The notes: generated by a model from the letters alone, not told the origin. A stretch of 64,000 nt of DNA from Paludibacteraceae bacterium (GCA_017938155.1 JAGBCD010000033.1:1-64000), one strand, 5' to 3'. Positions 24,123 to 34,754 are shown, counted from the first letter of the stretch. A program made the numbers and translations.

Positions 24123-26919
24123 TCAAGTTTCTATCCCCCCATCCATTATCTACTCTCGCTACAGGAATCCAAAACTTATTTTGTGCTACCCAATCTATTG
24201 GATAAGCAGCTTTCTTTCTTGAATATGCATGTTCCCATTCATCGCTTACAACTTCATATTCAGGGTGAGGTGCATTGAGCAAAACGTTATCTTTAGCATC
24301 TGCCTTATCAGATTCTATTTCGCGTATCTCCTCTCTTATTATAAGTAACGCTTCTATAAATTTATCTATCTCTAATTTAGATTCACTCTCTGTTGGTTCA
24401 ATCATCAATGTACCATGAACAGGGAAGCTTAAGGTCGGAGCATGATAACCAAAGTCCATCAGACGTTTAGCTATATCCGATTCAGTAATACCTACCGCAT
24501 GGAATGGCCTACAATCCAATATCAATTCATGCCCTACGCGACCATTCACTCCCGTGTAAACAATACCATAATCATTTTTCAATTTTTGTGCCATATAGTT
24601 TGCACTCAAGATAGCTATTTGGGTAGCCTCTTTTAATCCTTTTTCTCCCATCATACGAATATAGCCATATGATATCAAAGCCATATTAGCATTTCCGTAC
24701 ATCGCACTACTAACGCGATTTGTCTTTTCTTGTGGCATGCAATCCACCAAATGTTCTGCACAACATATAGCACCAACACCAGGACCTCCACCACCATGAG
24801 GACTTGCAAACGACTTATGCAAGTTGAGATGACACACATCTGCTCCTATATAACCAGGGTTGGTATAGGCAATTTGTGCGTTCATATTAGCTCCGTCCAT
24901 ATACACTTGTCCTCCATTATCATGCACTATAGCACACATATGGCGAATTGCCATTTCAAAGATACCATGAGTAGATGGATAAGTAATCATACAACCTGCA
25001 AGCACCTCTTTATGTTGCTCAGCTTTTAATTTCCAATCTTCTATATCGGTATTTCCTTGCTCATCGCATTTCACCACCAAAGGAACAAAACCTGCTTGTG
25101 CGCAACTCGCAGGATTGGTTCCGTGTGCAGATGCAGGGATAAGCAACACATTTCTATGTCCTTGTCCTATCTTCTTGAGGTATTCACGTATTGTCACCAA
25201 TCCTGCATATTCACCAGCTGCACCACTCGTAGGTTGCAGACAACATCCTGCCATGCCTGTAATTACAGACAACTGCCCTTCCAATTCATGAAGTATCTGC
25301 TTATATCCCTTCACTTGATTTTCTGGCGCCAATGGATGGATAGCCATAAAACCAGGGAATGTGATTGGAATCATTGCGGCTGCAGGATTAAGTTTCATAG
25401 TACAACTCCCCAAAGGAATCATTGTATGTGTCAAACTTATGTCCTTTCTCTCAAGACGTTTGATATAACGCATCATTTCTGTTTCCGTATGATACATTTT
25501 GAACACATCTGCCTTTAGATAATCCACTTCTCGTACTTTGTTTTCATCTATTGCCCACAATTCTTCAAACACACTTTCCGATTCCTCATACATAGGAATA
25601 TTCCCACTAATCTCAGCAAATAGTTCTATCAACAAGTTCATATCATCCATAGTCACCGTTTCATCCACACTCAAACCTACCCAGCCTTCTGGTGCATAAT
25701 AGAGATTGATTCCTTTTTCAAGAGCTAATTTTTTTAACGCATCTACATCCTCTATGCCACAAATCTTCAACGTATCAAAAAACTCCACATTCTCTTGGGT
25801 AAACCCATAGGCTTGTAACATCTCGCTTAAATAGACGGCCTTTCCATGAATAGTTTCTGCTATTTTCCTTATACCATCTGCCCCATGATATACTCCATAA
25901 AATCCAGCCATGATGGCACAAAGAGCCTCTGCTGTACATATATTAGAAGTTGCCTTCTCACGTTTGATATGCTGCTCTCGTGTTTGCAAAGCAAGTCGAT
26001 AAGCTGGGCGCTCATATTTATCCTTGCTTAAGCCGATTATTCGTCCAGGCATATCACGTTTGTACTCTTCCTTGGTAGCCATATATCCAGCAGTAGGACC
26101 ACCAAAACCCATTGGTAATCCAAAACGTTGAGCAGTACCACAAACGATATCCACATCTAACGGCTTGAGCAAAGCCATCGCCATCAAATCAGCTACCACT
26201 GTTACCTTCATTCCTACCTGACGACATTCCTCTACAAAGGCTGAATAATCTTCAATAGAACCATCCGCATTAGGCATTTGCACAAGAGCACCAAAATATT
26301 CTTGAGATGGCACAAACTCCAAATAGTTTCCTACAACAATTTCTATCCCTTGTCCCTCCACACGTGTTTGGATAACTTGTAATGTATTCTCAAAAATTTT
26401 CGCATCAATAAACACTTTCTTCACACCAGCTTTAACTTGGTCTCTGGTACGCAAATTACGCATCATAGTTACAGCCTCTGCTGCACTGGTAGCTTCATCC
26501 AACAAAGAACAATTGGACAAAGACATACCAGTCAAATCACATATCATCGTTTGGAATACAAACAAAGCTTCCAATCTTCCTTGACTAACCTCTGCTTGGT
26601 ATGGAGTATAAGAAGTGTACCACACAGGATTTTCAAGTACATTACGGACAATAACCGCAGGAGTGTTGGTTCCATACCATCCACGACCTATGTATGTTTT
26701 CACTAGTTCATTATCCATAGATGCTGCATAGATAGAATCCAAGTGTTCTTGTTCTGTCATTGCTTCAGGCAAATCAAGTGGCTCTGACAACAAAATATCT
26801 TTTGGCATTGTTTGTTCAATCAACTCTTCAACGGAACTCACTTGTAGTGCTTGCAACATGCTTTCTTTGTCAGAAGCATTGAGACCAATATGTCTCTCAA
26901 TTAGTTTATTTGTATTCAC
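24109..26919 (-). CDS. gcvP: Glycine dehydrogenase (decarboxylating), glycine cleavage P protein
   Basis: 936 residues, the single-chain form in which P1 and P2 halves are fused. N-terminal block YTPYQAEVSQGRLEALF, first-half FGLPMGFGGPTAGYMA, and in the second half HLNLHKSFASPHGGGGPG, whose Lys binds pyridoxal phosphate. It decarboxylates glycine and passes the aminomethyl group to the lipoyl H protein. The partner GcvT is encoded separately near 42 kb; GcvH was not found in the window. A -7 promoter box lies 37 bases upstream. Confidence 0.96.
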   Translation of the reverse strand: MNTNKLIERHIGLNASDKESMLQALQVSSVEELIEQTMPKDILLSEPLDLPEAMTEQEHLDSIYAASMDNELVKTYIGRGWYGTNTPAVIVRNVLENPVWYTSYTPYQAEVSQGRLEALFVFQTMICDLTGMSLSNCSLLDEATSAAEAVTMMRNLRTRDQVKAGVKKVFIDAKIFENTLQVIQTRVEGQGIEIVVGNYLEFVPSQEYFGALVQMPNADGSIEDYSAFVEECRQVGMKVTVVADLMAMALLKPLDVDIVCGTAQRFGLPMGFGGPTAGYMATKEEYKRDMPGRIIGLSKDKYERPAYRLALQTREQHIKREKATSNICTAEALCAIMAGFYGVYHGADGIRKIAETIHGKAVYLSEMLQAYGFTQENVEFFDTLKICGIEDVDALKKLALEKGINLYYAPEGWVGLSVDETVTMDDMNLLIELFAEISGNIPMYEESESVFEELWAIDENKVREVDYLKADVFKMYHTETEMMRYIKRLERKDISLTHTMIPLGSCTMKLNPAAAMIPITFPGFMAIHPLAPENQVKGYKQILHELEGQLSVITGMAGCCLQPTSGAAGEYAGLVTIREYLKKIGQGHRNVLLIPASAHGTNPASCAQAGFVPLVVKCDEQGNTDIEDWKLKAEQHKEVLAGCMITYPSTHGIFEMAIRHMCAIVHDNGGQVYMDGANMNAQIAYTNPGYIGADVCHLNLHKSFASPHGGGGPGVGAICCAEHLVDCMPQEKTNRVSSAMYGNANMALISYGYIRMMGEKGLKEATQIAILSANYMAQKLKNDYGIVYTGVNGRVGHELILDCRPFHAVGITESDIAKRLMDFGYHAPTLSFPVHGTLMIEPTESESKLEIDKFIEALLIIREEIREIESDKADAKDNVLLNAPHPEYEVVSDEWEHAYSRKKAAYPIDWVAQNKFWIPVARVDNGWGDRNLIAKW

Positions 26920-26955
26920 GGCTGTAGTATTTATTACTAATATTCAAAAACGCTG

Positions 26956-26963
26956 CAAAAATA
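26956..26963 (-). promoter_or_regulatory. -7 element of gcvP
   Basis: The minus strand reads TATTTTTG, 37 bases upstream of the gcvP start. The base run at about 26984-26987 reads CTTG on the minus strand, one mismatch from the -33 TTTG at a 20-bp spacing. Confidence 0.55.
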
Positions 26964-27064
26964 ATGATTTTTTTGAACATGTGCAAGACCGATATTACTT
27001 TATCCTATTTTTAGTACAAACTATATTGACACATCAACAATCTCATACTTAAGAAGCCATAAAA

Positions 27065-27096
27065 TTTGTATTATACAATATTTTTTACTAATTTTG
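27065..27096 (+). promoter_or_regulatory. Bacteroidota-type promoter of the YigZ operon
   Basis: TTTG at 27065-27068 and TAATTTTG at 27089-27096 with a 20-bp spacer, 49 bases before the YigZ start. It probably drives the run of genes up to the PnuC-like transporter. Confidence 0.75.
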
Positions 27097-27145
27097 CAGA
27101 CTGATATAAAAAGCATGGAGATATACCTACTCAATATTTTCATAA

Positions 27146-27739
27146 ATGTCTAATACACCCAACACATATCTAACCATTGATTCACCTTCTGAAGGGTTAT
27201 ACAAAGACAAAGGCAGTCGTTTTTTAAGTTTCGCTGAACCTATAAATAACGTAGAAGAAGCCAAAGAACGCATTGCATATTACCGCAAGGAATATTACGA
27301 TGCTCGTCATTGTTGCTATGCATATGTATTAGGAGCTGGAGAAGGGGATAGTATGGGATGTATGGGGACGGAGTATCGCGCAAACGATGATGGAGAACCA
27401 TCAGGAACAGCAGGGCGTCCTATTTTGGGACAAATCAATGCTAACAAGTTAACCAATATATTAGTCGTTGTTATACGTTATTTTGGGGGTGTTTTATTAG
27501 GCACAGGAGGACTAATTGTCGCATACAAAGAATCAACGAAGGATGCATTGGGTCACGCAAATATCATACGAAAAGACGTGTTAGTTACCAAACAAATATC
27601 TTTTTCTTATGAGAAAATGAGTGATGTTATGCGTACCATAAGGGATACACAAACCAAAATACTATCACAAGAATATTCATCAAATGGTCATTGTACCATG
27701 CTCTTAGAAATCAAAAAAACATATGAAGGACGATTTTAA
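27146..27739 (+). CDS. YigZ/IMPACT family protein
   Basis: 197 residues, the usual YigZ length. DARHCCYAYVLG and RANDDGEPSGTAGRPILGQI near residue 80 are the family signature, followed by VVVIRYFGGVLLGTGGLIVAY. The N-terminal half is the UPF0029/impact fold; the C-terminal half is an elongation-factor-V-like domain. Eukaryotic IMPACT modulates the Gcn2 stress response, but the bacterial role is unclear. It overlaps the following acyltransferase gene by 17 bases. Confidence 0.88.
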   Translation: MSNTPNTYLTIDSPSEGLYKDKGSRFLSFAEPINNVEEAKERIAYYRKEYYDARHCCYAYVLGAGEGDSMGCMGTEYRANDDGEPSGTAGRPILGQINANKLTNILVVVIRYFGGVLLGTGGLIVAYKESTKDALGHANIIRKDVLVTKQISFSYEKMSDVMRTIRDTQTKILSQEYSSNGHCTMLLEIKKTYEGRF

Positions 27740-28703
27740 GCACATACGCGCATACCATACGGGAGTGTTTCTACAACTATTTGACTGGTTCACCATACTT
27801 CCCTTATGCAAGTATTTTCAATATAAGACAGCCAAATCCGTTACTTTATCATGGTATGGAGACAAAAAATGCATCAAAAAAGACATAAAAAAAGGAGCCG
27901 TTTTCATTACTAATCATAGGGATATTGTAATGGATGCTGCATGGTTAAGCATGTTACTTCGAACCAAAATGAACATACGTCCATACATGGGAGTTGGCAC
28001 CAATTTATTTGGCAAAAAATGGATCGAATTTTTTATGAGATTCAATCGTTGCTTTTGTGTTATTCGGGGAGGTTCACCTCGCACCATTATGGAAAATTCA
28101 AGAACTCTAAGTAAATATATCCACTCGCTGCGTAATCGCCACAAATGTATCTGGATAGCTCAACGTGAAGGACGTGCCAAAGATAGCAACGATCTAACGC
28201 AACCTGCAGTTTTGAAGATGCTCACAATGGCAAATGAAAACGATTTTATTGAAGCAGTTAGAGATTTGAATATTTGTCCGGTGAGTATCACATACGAATA
28301 TGACCCCTGCGACTATCTCAAAGCGAGGGAAATGCAATTAAAACGTGACAATCCACAATGGCGCAAACGTCCTATAGATGACATGATTAGCATGAAAACT
28401 GGCATCACTGGACAAAAAGGGAGAGTCGTATACCGCATCACGCCATGTATCAATGACAAATTGGATGAAATCGCAGCAAAAACCAGTATTAGGAACGAAC
28501 AGATTCAACTCGTTTGTGACTTGATAGACAAACAAATACATGCAGCATACGAAATTTTTGAACGTGGAGAAGCATTTGACAATTACATTGATAGTCGAAT
28601 TGCAATGATTAAGATCCCAAACAAAGATGAAGCATTTCTGCGTGAAAAATTATATGAAATGTACAACAACCCTATTATCAACCATCAAAAAGCCATCTCC
28701 TAA
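27723..28703 (+). CDS. Glycerophospholipid acyltransferase-like protein
   Basis: 326 residues. FITNHRDIVMDAAWL near residue 60 is an acyltransferase motif I in the NHRDI-x-x-D form seen in Bacteroidota PlsC/PlsB-related proteins. FNRCFCVIRGGS provides motif II and WIAQREGRAKDSND motif III. It is expected to transfer an acyl chain in phospholipid or lipid A-type synthesis at the inner membrane; the acceptor is unknown. It overlaps yigZ by 17 bases and lies five bases before coaD. Confidence 0.78.
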   Translation: MKDDFKHIRAYHTGVFLQLFDWFTILPLCKYFQYKTAKSVTLSWYGDKKCIKKDIKKGAVFITNHRDIVMDAAWLSMLLRTKMNIRPYMGVGTNLFGKKWIEFFMRFNRCFCVIRGGSPRTIMENSRTLSKYIHSLRNRHKCIWIAQREGRAKDSNDLTQPAVLKMLTMANENDFIEAVRDLNICPVSITYEYDPCDYLKAREMQLKRDNPQWRKRPIDDMISMKTGITGQKGRVVYRITPCINDKLDEIAAKTSIRNEQIQLVCDLIDKQIHAAYEIFERGEAFDNYIDSRIAMIKIPNKDEAFLREKLYEMYNNPIINHQKAIS

Positions 28704-28708
28704 AACAA

Positions 28709-29146
28709 ATGAAAATAGCTATATTCCCTGGAACTTTTGACCCCTTTACAATAGGGCATTACGACATTGTGATGAGAGGACTTGATTTATTTGATAAAAT
28801 CATCATTGGTATAGGAAAAAATTGCACCAAACAAGCACTTTTTCCTATGGAAGAACGATTATCGTCTATTCAAAAGATTTTTGCTCATCAATCAAAAGTA
28901 CAGGTTGTCGCATACGATGGACTAACGATAGAATTGGCCAAAGCACATGGTGCCTCATTCATTTTGCGGGGAGTACGTTCTGTTATGGATTTTGAATACG
29001 AACGCAGTTTGGCCGAAACAAATAAACAAATAGGTAATATCGAAACTATATTGTTGTATACCAAACCCGAATATGGGCATATCAGTTCTACTCTAATTCG
29101 CGATTTGCATCAGCATGGTATTGACATAACGAAGTACCTACCCTAA
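28709..29146 (+). CDS. coaD: Phosphopantetheine adenylyltransferase
   Basis: 145 residues, slightly short of the common 155-165. FPGTFDPFTIGHYDIV holds the nucleotidyltransferase T-x-G-H motif and YGHISSTLIRDL the ISST-x-x-R motif. RGVRSVMDFEYE is the conserved substrate block. It makes dephospho-CoA from 4'-phosphopantetheine and ATP. It lies five bases after the acyltransferase gene. Confidence 0.95.
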   Translation: MKIAIFPGTFDPFTIGHYDIVMRGLDLFDKIIIGIGKNCTKQALFPMEERLSSIQKIFAHQSKVQVVAYDGLTIELAKAHGASFILRGVRSVMDFEYERSLAETNKQIGNIETILLYTKPEYGHISSTLIRDLHQHGIDITKYLP

Positions 29147-29180
29147 CCTATATAATATTAATCATTTATTCAATCTTTTC

Positions 29181-30773
29181 ATGAAATATCCACACTTACA
29201 TACTCGCCTATTTTTCTTCATCGCATGCACATTTATTTCTATTGCTGCTATGTCGCAACAAAAACAGAGTGCATCAATACAACGTAATTTCATTATCTAC
29301 ACGGATGTAATGCGTCAGTTGGATATGAACTATTTTGACACGCTCAACTATGAAAAACTTACAGAAACAGCTATCAATCAAATGTTACGCCAAATAGACC
29401 CATACACCATTTATATACCAAAACGTGAAGATGAAAACTTGCGTATGATGACTATGGGTAAATATGGTGGAATCGGAGCTGTTATCATGCAGCGTGATAG
29501 CGGTGTGTACATTTCCAACTCATACGAAGGTATGCCTGCTCAGAGCAACGATGTACTTGCAGGTGACCAAATATTGCAAGTGGATGGATGGGATTGTATT
29601 GGCAAAACGACCAAAGAAGTTTCTGACCGTCTTCGTGGAAAACCTGGAACCATAGTACACTTGAAACTACTTCGACCTAATATGACCACTCCAATAGAAC
29701 GCAGTTTTGAGCGTAAGGATATTCATCTACCGGCAGTTACCTACCATACAAGTTTCAAGCAAGATACGATTCCCCCGATTGGATACGTCCAATTTAGTGA
29801 ATTCACCAGTGGATCTGCTAAGGAATTTTTGGTTGCAGTAGAAGAATTAGTCAATACTGCTTCTATAGGTTCTTTGATCATTGACCTGCGTGGTAATGGT
29901 GGTGGAATCATTGATGAAGCCATACAATTGGTGAGTTATTTTGTCGATCGTGGAGTGGAAGTGGTTAACACCAAGGGCAAGATTCCTTCTTCCAATCGCA
30001 GTTACACTACAAAGACTAGTCCATTATATCGCAACATGCCCCTGATTGTTATGGTTAACGGACAGTCTGCTTCTGCCGCAGAAATCGTAAGTGGCAGTTT
30101 ACAAGACATGCAACGAGCAACCATTGTTGGACAAAAAACATTTGGAAAAGGATTGGTACAATCCGTTCGCCCTATCGCTTATGATGGGCATCTAAAAGTG
30201 ACAACTGCACATTATTATTTACCTTCAGGGCGTTGCATACAAGCCATTGATTATGACAAAATACGTAAAGAAGGCAAAGACACCAAAGACACCATTGGCG
30301 GAATTACCCCTGATGTAATATTCACGGATTCGCAAAAAGTAGATATTACTTATTCGCTATATGTCAAACATATGTTTTTTGACTATGCGACGCAGTATCG
30401 CACCATTCATGATACCATCCCCCCTCCACAACTCTTTACTTTGTCCGATCAGGACATTGAAGATTTTATACGATTCTTAGACGACAAAGGATACACATAC
30501 GAAACGGAGACAAGCAAATATTTCAATGACATGATTAATATGGCCAAACATGAAGATTTAGACTCAACCATCATTGCTTCATTTGAAAGCATGCGTCCTC
30601 GTTTGACCCCTTCATACAAAGAAGCTATCCTACGCAATATTGAGGAGGTCAAAGAAATGCTGGGAGCAGAAATTGTAGAACGTTACTATTTCCAACGAGG
30701 AAGAATGGCTTATCTATTACGTTTTGACAAAGAACTTGAACAAGCAATTCAAATCATGCAAACTAAAAAATGA
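29181..30773 (+). CDS. C-terminal processing peptidase, S41 family
   Basis: 530 residues with a signal peptide (FFFIACTFISIAAMS). A PDZ domain is at about 85-175 (YGGIGAVIMQRDSGVYISNSYEGMPA), then the protease core with NGQSASAAEIVSGS, whose Ser is the nucleophile, and GQKTFGKGLVQSV, whose Lys is the general base. It is expected to trim C termini of periplasmic proteins. The stop overlaps the next gene's ATG by four bases. Confidence 0.92.
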   Translation: MKYPHLHTRLFFFIACTFISIAAMSQQKQSASIQRNFIIYTDVMRQLDMNYFDTLNYEKLTETAINQMLRQIDPYTIYIPKREDENLRMMTMGKYGGIGAVIMQRDSGVYISNSYEGMPAQSNDVLAGDQILQVDGWDCIGKTTKEVSDRLRGKPGTIVHLKLLRPNMTTPIERSFERKDIHLPAVTYHTSFKQDTIPPIGYVQFSEFTSGSAKEFLVAVEELVNTASIGSLIIDLRGNGGGIIDEAIQLVSYFVDRGVEVVNTKGKIPSSNRSYTTKTSPLYRNMPLIVMVNGQSASAAEIVSGSLQDMQRATIVGQKTFGKGLVQSVRPIAYDGHLKVTTAHYYLPSGRCIQAIDYDKIRKEGKDTKDTIGGITPDVIFTDSQKVDITYSLYVKHMFFDYATQYRTIHDTIPPPQLFTLSDQDIEDFIRFLDDKGYTYETETSKYFNDMINMAKHEDLDSTIIASFESMRPRLTPSYKEAILRNIEEVKEMLGAEIVERYYFQRGRMAYLLRFDKELEQAIQIMQTKK

Positions 30774-32641
30774 AACTTTATATGATGAAGAAATTACTTC
30801 TGGTTGTCGTTATTAGTTTATTACTCGTCAATTGTGCCAATCGTGGTATTGGTCCTCAAGGAGGTGCAGTTGACTCCATCCCCCCTATTCTTCTCAAATC
30901 AACAACTCCTGATGGGACTATCAATTTTAAGGATAAATCCATTACCTTGTATTTTGATGAATACATACAATTACTCAATCCCTCTGACAACGTTCTTATA
31001 TCTCCACCACAACAACGTCCTCCAGAAATCAAAGCGATAGGAAAACGAATAGAAATTAACTTTGAGGAGGAAATGACTGATAGTACAACCTATACCATTG
31101 ACTTTGGTTCATCAATTGTGGACAATAACGAGCGAAATCCTATTGAAAACTTCTCAACCTCATTTTCCACATCAAATACCATTGATTCATTAGAGATATA
31201 TGGACAAATCATCAACGCCGAAGACTTGAACTATATCTCGGGGATAACCATCGGTATTCATAGTAACTTAAACGATAGTGCTTTTGAAAAACTCCCATTT
31301 CAACGCATCAGCCGCAGCGATGCTTATGGAGAATTTGCTATTCGAAATATCAAACGAGGAACCTATCGTTTATATGGGCTCAAGGATGTTAGTCGTGACT
31401 ATGTTTATCAGCCTGGAGAAGGAATTGCCATATATGATTCGCTCATCACTCCATACATGCATACAACATTTGAAACGGACACCCTTTGGCGCGATTCTAT
31501 AGTCAATGATACAACCATTATTCCTATTATTGATACGCTGATTACTTCACAATACGTATATTACGAGCCCTCAACCATATTATTAAAATACTTTTCGGAG
31601 AACAAACAAAGGAATTATTTTCAACGTTTAAAGCGTGAGCAGGCGCATAAATTCACTTTACTATTCTCCGCACCACAACCACAAATGCCTATAGTTCGTC
31701 CATTATTCATTGATAGTTTAATGAGCATTCCTGATAGTGTGTGGCGCCCATTTACAGAATATGCCATATGTCAGTGCAATTCCACAATGGACACCATCAC
31801 ATATTGGTTGAAAGACTCTATTGAAATCAAACAAGACACCTTGTGCTTTGAAATGACTTATCTTAAAACAGATTCACTTTACAATCTGGTACCACAAACA
31901 GATACCTTATTGGCTGTTTATAGAGCACCGCGCATGAGCGAGAAAGCAAAAGAAGCACAAGCACGCCAACGATTGACAGATGGACTACAACTGACTATTA
32001 AAAATACGCTCGAAGTTTATGATACACTAACAATCAACAGTCAAACTCCTATTGCTTTCTTCATAGAAGATAGCATTCATTTACAAATGAAAGTGGATAC
32101 TACATGGCAGACTATCCCTACCACTTACCAATATAGAGATAACACCCATCTTCAGCTGCAGATACTATGCAAATTAGAACCAGGGAATAGTTATCGATTA
32201 TCCCTTGACTCTGCTGCTGTAACTGACATTTATGAACTTAGCAGCATGTCAGACACCTATACATTCAAGGTTCGCTCATTGGAAGAGTATGCCACCCTAA
32301 GGGTTCAAATCTCTCCTTACAATCCAAGAGCTATGATTCAACTACTCAACGAACAAGACAAACCCATCAAGACACTGCAAGCACAAGAGGATGGAACGGT
32401 ATTCCAATATTTGTCACCCAAATCATATTACCTTCGTATGTATATTGATGAGAATCGAGATGGTAAATGGACTACTGGCGATTGGATAAAACATCGTCAA
32501 CCAGAAGAAGTCTTCTATTTCTCAAAGCGACTGACTCTACGTGCCAATTGGGAGTTTGAAGAAACGTTTGATTGGGTTAACACCCCATTACTTGAACAAA
32601 AACCAGCTGCTATACGAAAAGACGCAAGTAGCAAAAAATAA
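30770..32641 (+). CDS. Lipoprotein with N-terminal Ig-like (SbsA/Big_5) domain
   Basis: 623 residues. A lipoprotein signal (LLLVVVISLLLVNCANRG) with Cys at about residue 22; ATGs at 30770, 30782 and 30785 are all possible, and the four-base overlap with the S41 gene favours 30770. An Ig-like domain follows (PPILLKSTTPDGTINFKDKSITLYFDEYIQL), then a long beta-rich region. It matches the Bacteroidota Ig-like lipoprotein of about 550-650 residues with an unknown envelope role. Translationally coupled with the S41 protease. Confidence 0.72.
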   Translation: MKLYMMKKLLLVVVISLLLVNCANRGIGPQGGAVDSIPPILLKSTTPDGTINFKDKSITLYFDEYIQLLNPSDNVLISPPQQRPPEIKAIGKRIEINFEEEMTDSTTYTIDFGSSIVDNNERNPIENFSTSFSTSNTIDSLEIYGQIINAEDLNYISGITIGIHSNLNDSAFEKLPFQRISRSDAYGEFAIRNIKRGTYRLYGLKDVSRDYVYQPGEGIAIYDSLITPYMHTTFETDTLWRDSIVNDTTIIPIIDTLITSQYVYYEPSTILLKYFSENKQRNYFQRLKREQAHKFTLLFSAPQPQMPIVRPLFIDSLMSIPDSVWRPFTEYAICQCNSTMDTITYWLKDSIEIKQDTLCFEMTYLKTDSLYNLVPQTDTLLAVYRAPRMSEKAKEAQARQRLTDGLQLTIKNTLEVYDTLTINSQTPIAFFIEDSIHLQMKVDTTWQTIPTTYQYRDNTHLQLQILCKLEPGNSYRLSLDSAAVTDIYELSSMSDTYTFKVRSLEEYATLRVQISPYNPRAMIQLLNEQDKPIKTLQAQEDGTVFQYLSPKSYYLRMYIDENRDGKWTTGDWIKHRQPEEVFYFSKRLTLRANWEFEETFDWVNTPLLEQKPAAIRKDASSKK

Positions 32642-32646
32642 TCAAA

Positions 32647-33324
32647 ATGAATCAACGATTAACATGGTTTGACCACTCTTTTTTGGTTATTGGTCTCCTA
32701 ACTCAAGTGGTTGCATACATATGGATGCCGGGGCATATTATCTCATTGGTTTCAGGGTTATTGGGGATTTGCTCTGTCATCTTAGGTTCTCAAGGAAACA
32801 TACTGACTTTTTTATTTGGGTTTGGACAAATAATTACATATACCTATCTTTGCTACATGGAGCGTTTCTATGGCGGCATCGCGCTGAATATTTTTTATTT
32901 CATTTCGCAAATATATGGTATCTATATTTGGCACAAACGAATCGTTCTTATTGGCAAAACGTCTAATTTGCAAGAAGAGGTACAAACAGCCCTCCCTACC
33001 CGCCGACTTGAAACCAAAACACTCGCATTCATCACATTACTTTCCGTTCTCGTTTCATTATTGGTAGGTTATTTACTCAAACATTACACCAATGACACAC
33101 AACCATATTTAGACGCATTTACGACTATCCCTGCCATTGTTGCACAGGTTCTAATGGTACTTGCCTATCGCGAACAATGGTATTTATGGTTAGCAATTGA
33201 TTTGATTTATGTTGGAATGTGGTTACAAGCAGGTAATTATTGTATGGTAATGCAATATGCATTCTGGTGCATCAATTGTATTTATGGATATTGGAAATGG
33301 ACCAAACTATCCGAAACACATTAA
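32647..33324 (+). CDS. PnuC-like nicotinamide riboside transporter family protein
   Basis: 225 residues and about seven hydrophobic helices. EQWYLWLAIDLIYVGMWLQAG resembles the PnuC signature W-x-x-W-x-x-x-N, here with Asp in place of Asn, and QYAFWCINCIYGYWKW resembles the C-terminal helix Y-G-x-x-x-W. It probably imports a vitamin-type ribonucleoside such as nicotinamide riboside or thiamine. No riboswitch was seen upstream. It starts five bases after the Ig-like lipoprotein gene. Confidence 0.75.
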   Translation: MNQRLTWFDHSFLVIGLLTQVVAYIWMPGHIISLVSGLLGICSVILGSQGNILTFLFGFGQIITYTYLCYMERFYGGIALNIFYFISQIYGIYIWHKRIVLIGKTSNLQEEVQTALPTRRLETKTLAFITLLSVLVSLLVGYLLKHYTNDTQPYLDAFTTIPAIVAQVLMVLAYREQWYLWLAIDLIYVGMWLQAGNYCMVMQYAFWCINCIYGYWKWTKLSETH

Positions 33325-33343
33325 TGAACATACCATATACTCA

Positions 33344-34684
33344 TTACATATTGATTAACATTACATTTTCCATATTTAGTCTTACTTTGAGCCATTGAGT
33401 TAGTCTGTCTATTTCTTCATGATTAATTTTTTCATCGCTATATACGATTACAACGATTTGTTCACTTAGATCGGATTGCCGTGTCATTCGTTCACCACGA
33501 GTAAAAACGACATCTTTCACACTGGGTAACTGTGTCATTAGTTCTGCAGCAAGTTGTTTGACTGGTAATTGCAATTTGATATATTGCTCCAACGAATTGT
33601 TTAAGACACGTATAGAATCGTCTCTTTGTTTCAATTGTTCTTCATTGGATTGAATCAAGTTTTTCACGATTTCCGTTTCATTAAACTTTTCGAATTGTAT
33701 AGTAGCATCCTCAACGATGTGCAATTGGTTACGCATTATTCCAACACTTTCAGCATCACGATAAAACATCTCACGAGTCTGAGCTGATAGACTTTCACCT
33801 GCCAATCGCAACTCTAACGTATAGGGTGTATTTACAGTATTGACATTATAATCGTATATGTATGTTTTACCAATGGATTGATTTTTACGTACAAATTTAT
33901 TTGCCACTTTCAAAAAATTGTTCTCCTTGATAACATTATATCCTGTATATATACTTGTTACTATCATTCCCGCAATAATAATGTATGTAATATATTTGTA
34001 TTTAGCATGATTGGGTTGATTATTTACATTTGGAAATTTCAGGAACTTAGCCATTATATAAGCAGCCAATGCTATAAATATACAGTTGATTATAAATAAG
34101 AAGGAAGCTCCGATCGTATATTTCCAACTTAGATTTGCAATACCATACCCTACAGTACACAACGGAGGCATCAAGGCAGTTGCAATAGCGACTCCTGACA
34201 ACACGGTTCCCTTCTCTTTCCTGGCTGTTTCTAATGTTCCCGCCAACCCTCCAAACAAAGCAATCATCACATCATAAATAGTCGGTCGAGTACGAGCCAA
34301 TAGTTCAGTAGGATTGTCTATCTCCAATGGGGTGACCAAAAAATACAAAATCGACGCCAACAAACTAATACCTATCATCACACATAGATTCTTAAAAGAA
34401 GATAACAGCAATTCACTATCCCCCGTACCTAATCCATGTCCAAATCCAATAATAGGTCCCATCAAAGGAGAAATCAACATTGCACCAATAATAACGGGTA
34501 TTGAATTGACGTTCAAACCCACACTCGCTATTACTACTGCAAAGAAAAGTATATATACATTAGGGCCTTTGAAAGCAATATTTTTACGTATATTTTCGTT
34601 TGTTGCTTGAATATCAACATACGTATTCAAACTTAATATAGAACGCATAAAAACTCGTATGCGTATCAAAAAATCTTGATTCAT
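33344..34684 (-). CDS. DUF389 family membrane protein
   Basis: 446 residues. Hydrophobic helices in the first 260 residues with the family blocks VIIGAMLISPLMGPIIGFGHGLG and FGGLAGTLETARKEKGTVLSGVAIATALMPPLCTVGYG, a recognisable DUF389 signature. Residues about 270-446 form a soluble, mixed alpha/beta tail containing a coiled-coil stretch (residues about 340-375). Function of the family is unknown. It is convergent with the PnuC-like gene, with 19 bases between. Confidence 0.85.
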   Translation of the reverse strand: MNQDFLIRIRVFMRSILSLNTYVDIQATNENIRKNIAFKGPNVYILFFAVVIASVGLNVNSIPVIIGAMLISPLMGPIIGFGHGLGTGDSELLLSSFKNLCVMIGISLLASILYFLVTPLEIDNPTELLARTRPTIYDVMIALFGGLAGTLETARKEKGTVLSGVAIATALMPPLCTVGYGIANLSWKYTIGASFLFIINCIFIALAAYIMAKFLKFPNVNNQPNHAKYKYITYIIIAGMIVTSIYTGYNVIKENNFLKVANKFVRKNQSIGKTYIYDYNVNTVNTPYTLELRLAGESLSAQTREMFYRDAESVGIMRNQLHIVEDATIQFEKFNETEIVKNLIQSNEEQLKQRDDSIRVLNNSLEQYIKLQLPVKQLAAELMTQLPSVKDVVFTRGERMTRQSDLSEQIVVIVYSDEKINHEEIDRLTQWLKVRLNMENVMLINM

Positions 34685-34718
34685 AATATTTAGGTAAATA
34701 TATGTTTAAGAGAACAAA

Positions 34719-34754
34719 AAAAATAACTATCCAATTTTCATTAGATAGTTATTT
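34719..34754 (-). terminator. Rho-independent terminator
   Basis: On the minus strand AAATAACTATC pairs with GATAGTTATTT across a 12-base loop, followed by an uninterrupted T-run. It lies 17 bases downstream of the His/Trp-rich secreted protein gene. Confidence 0.8.
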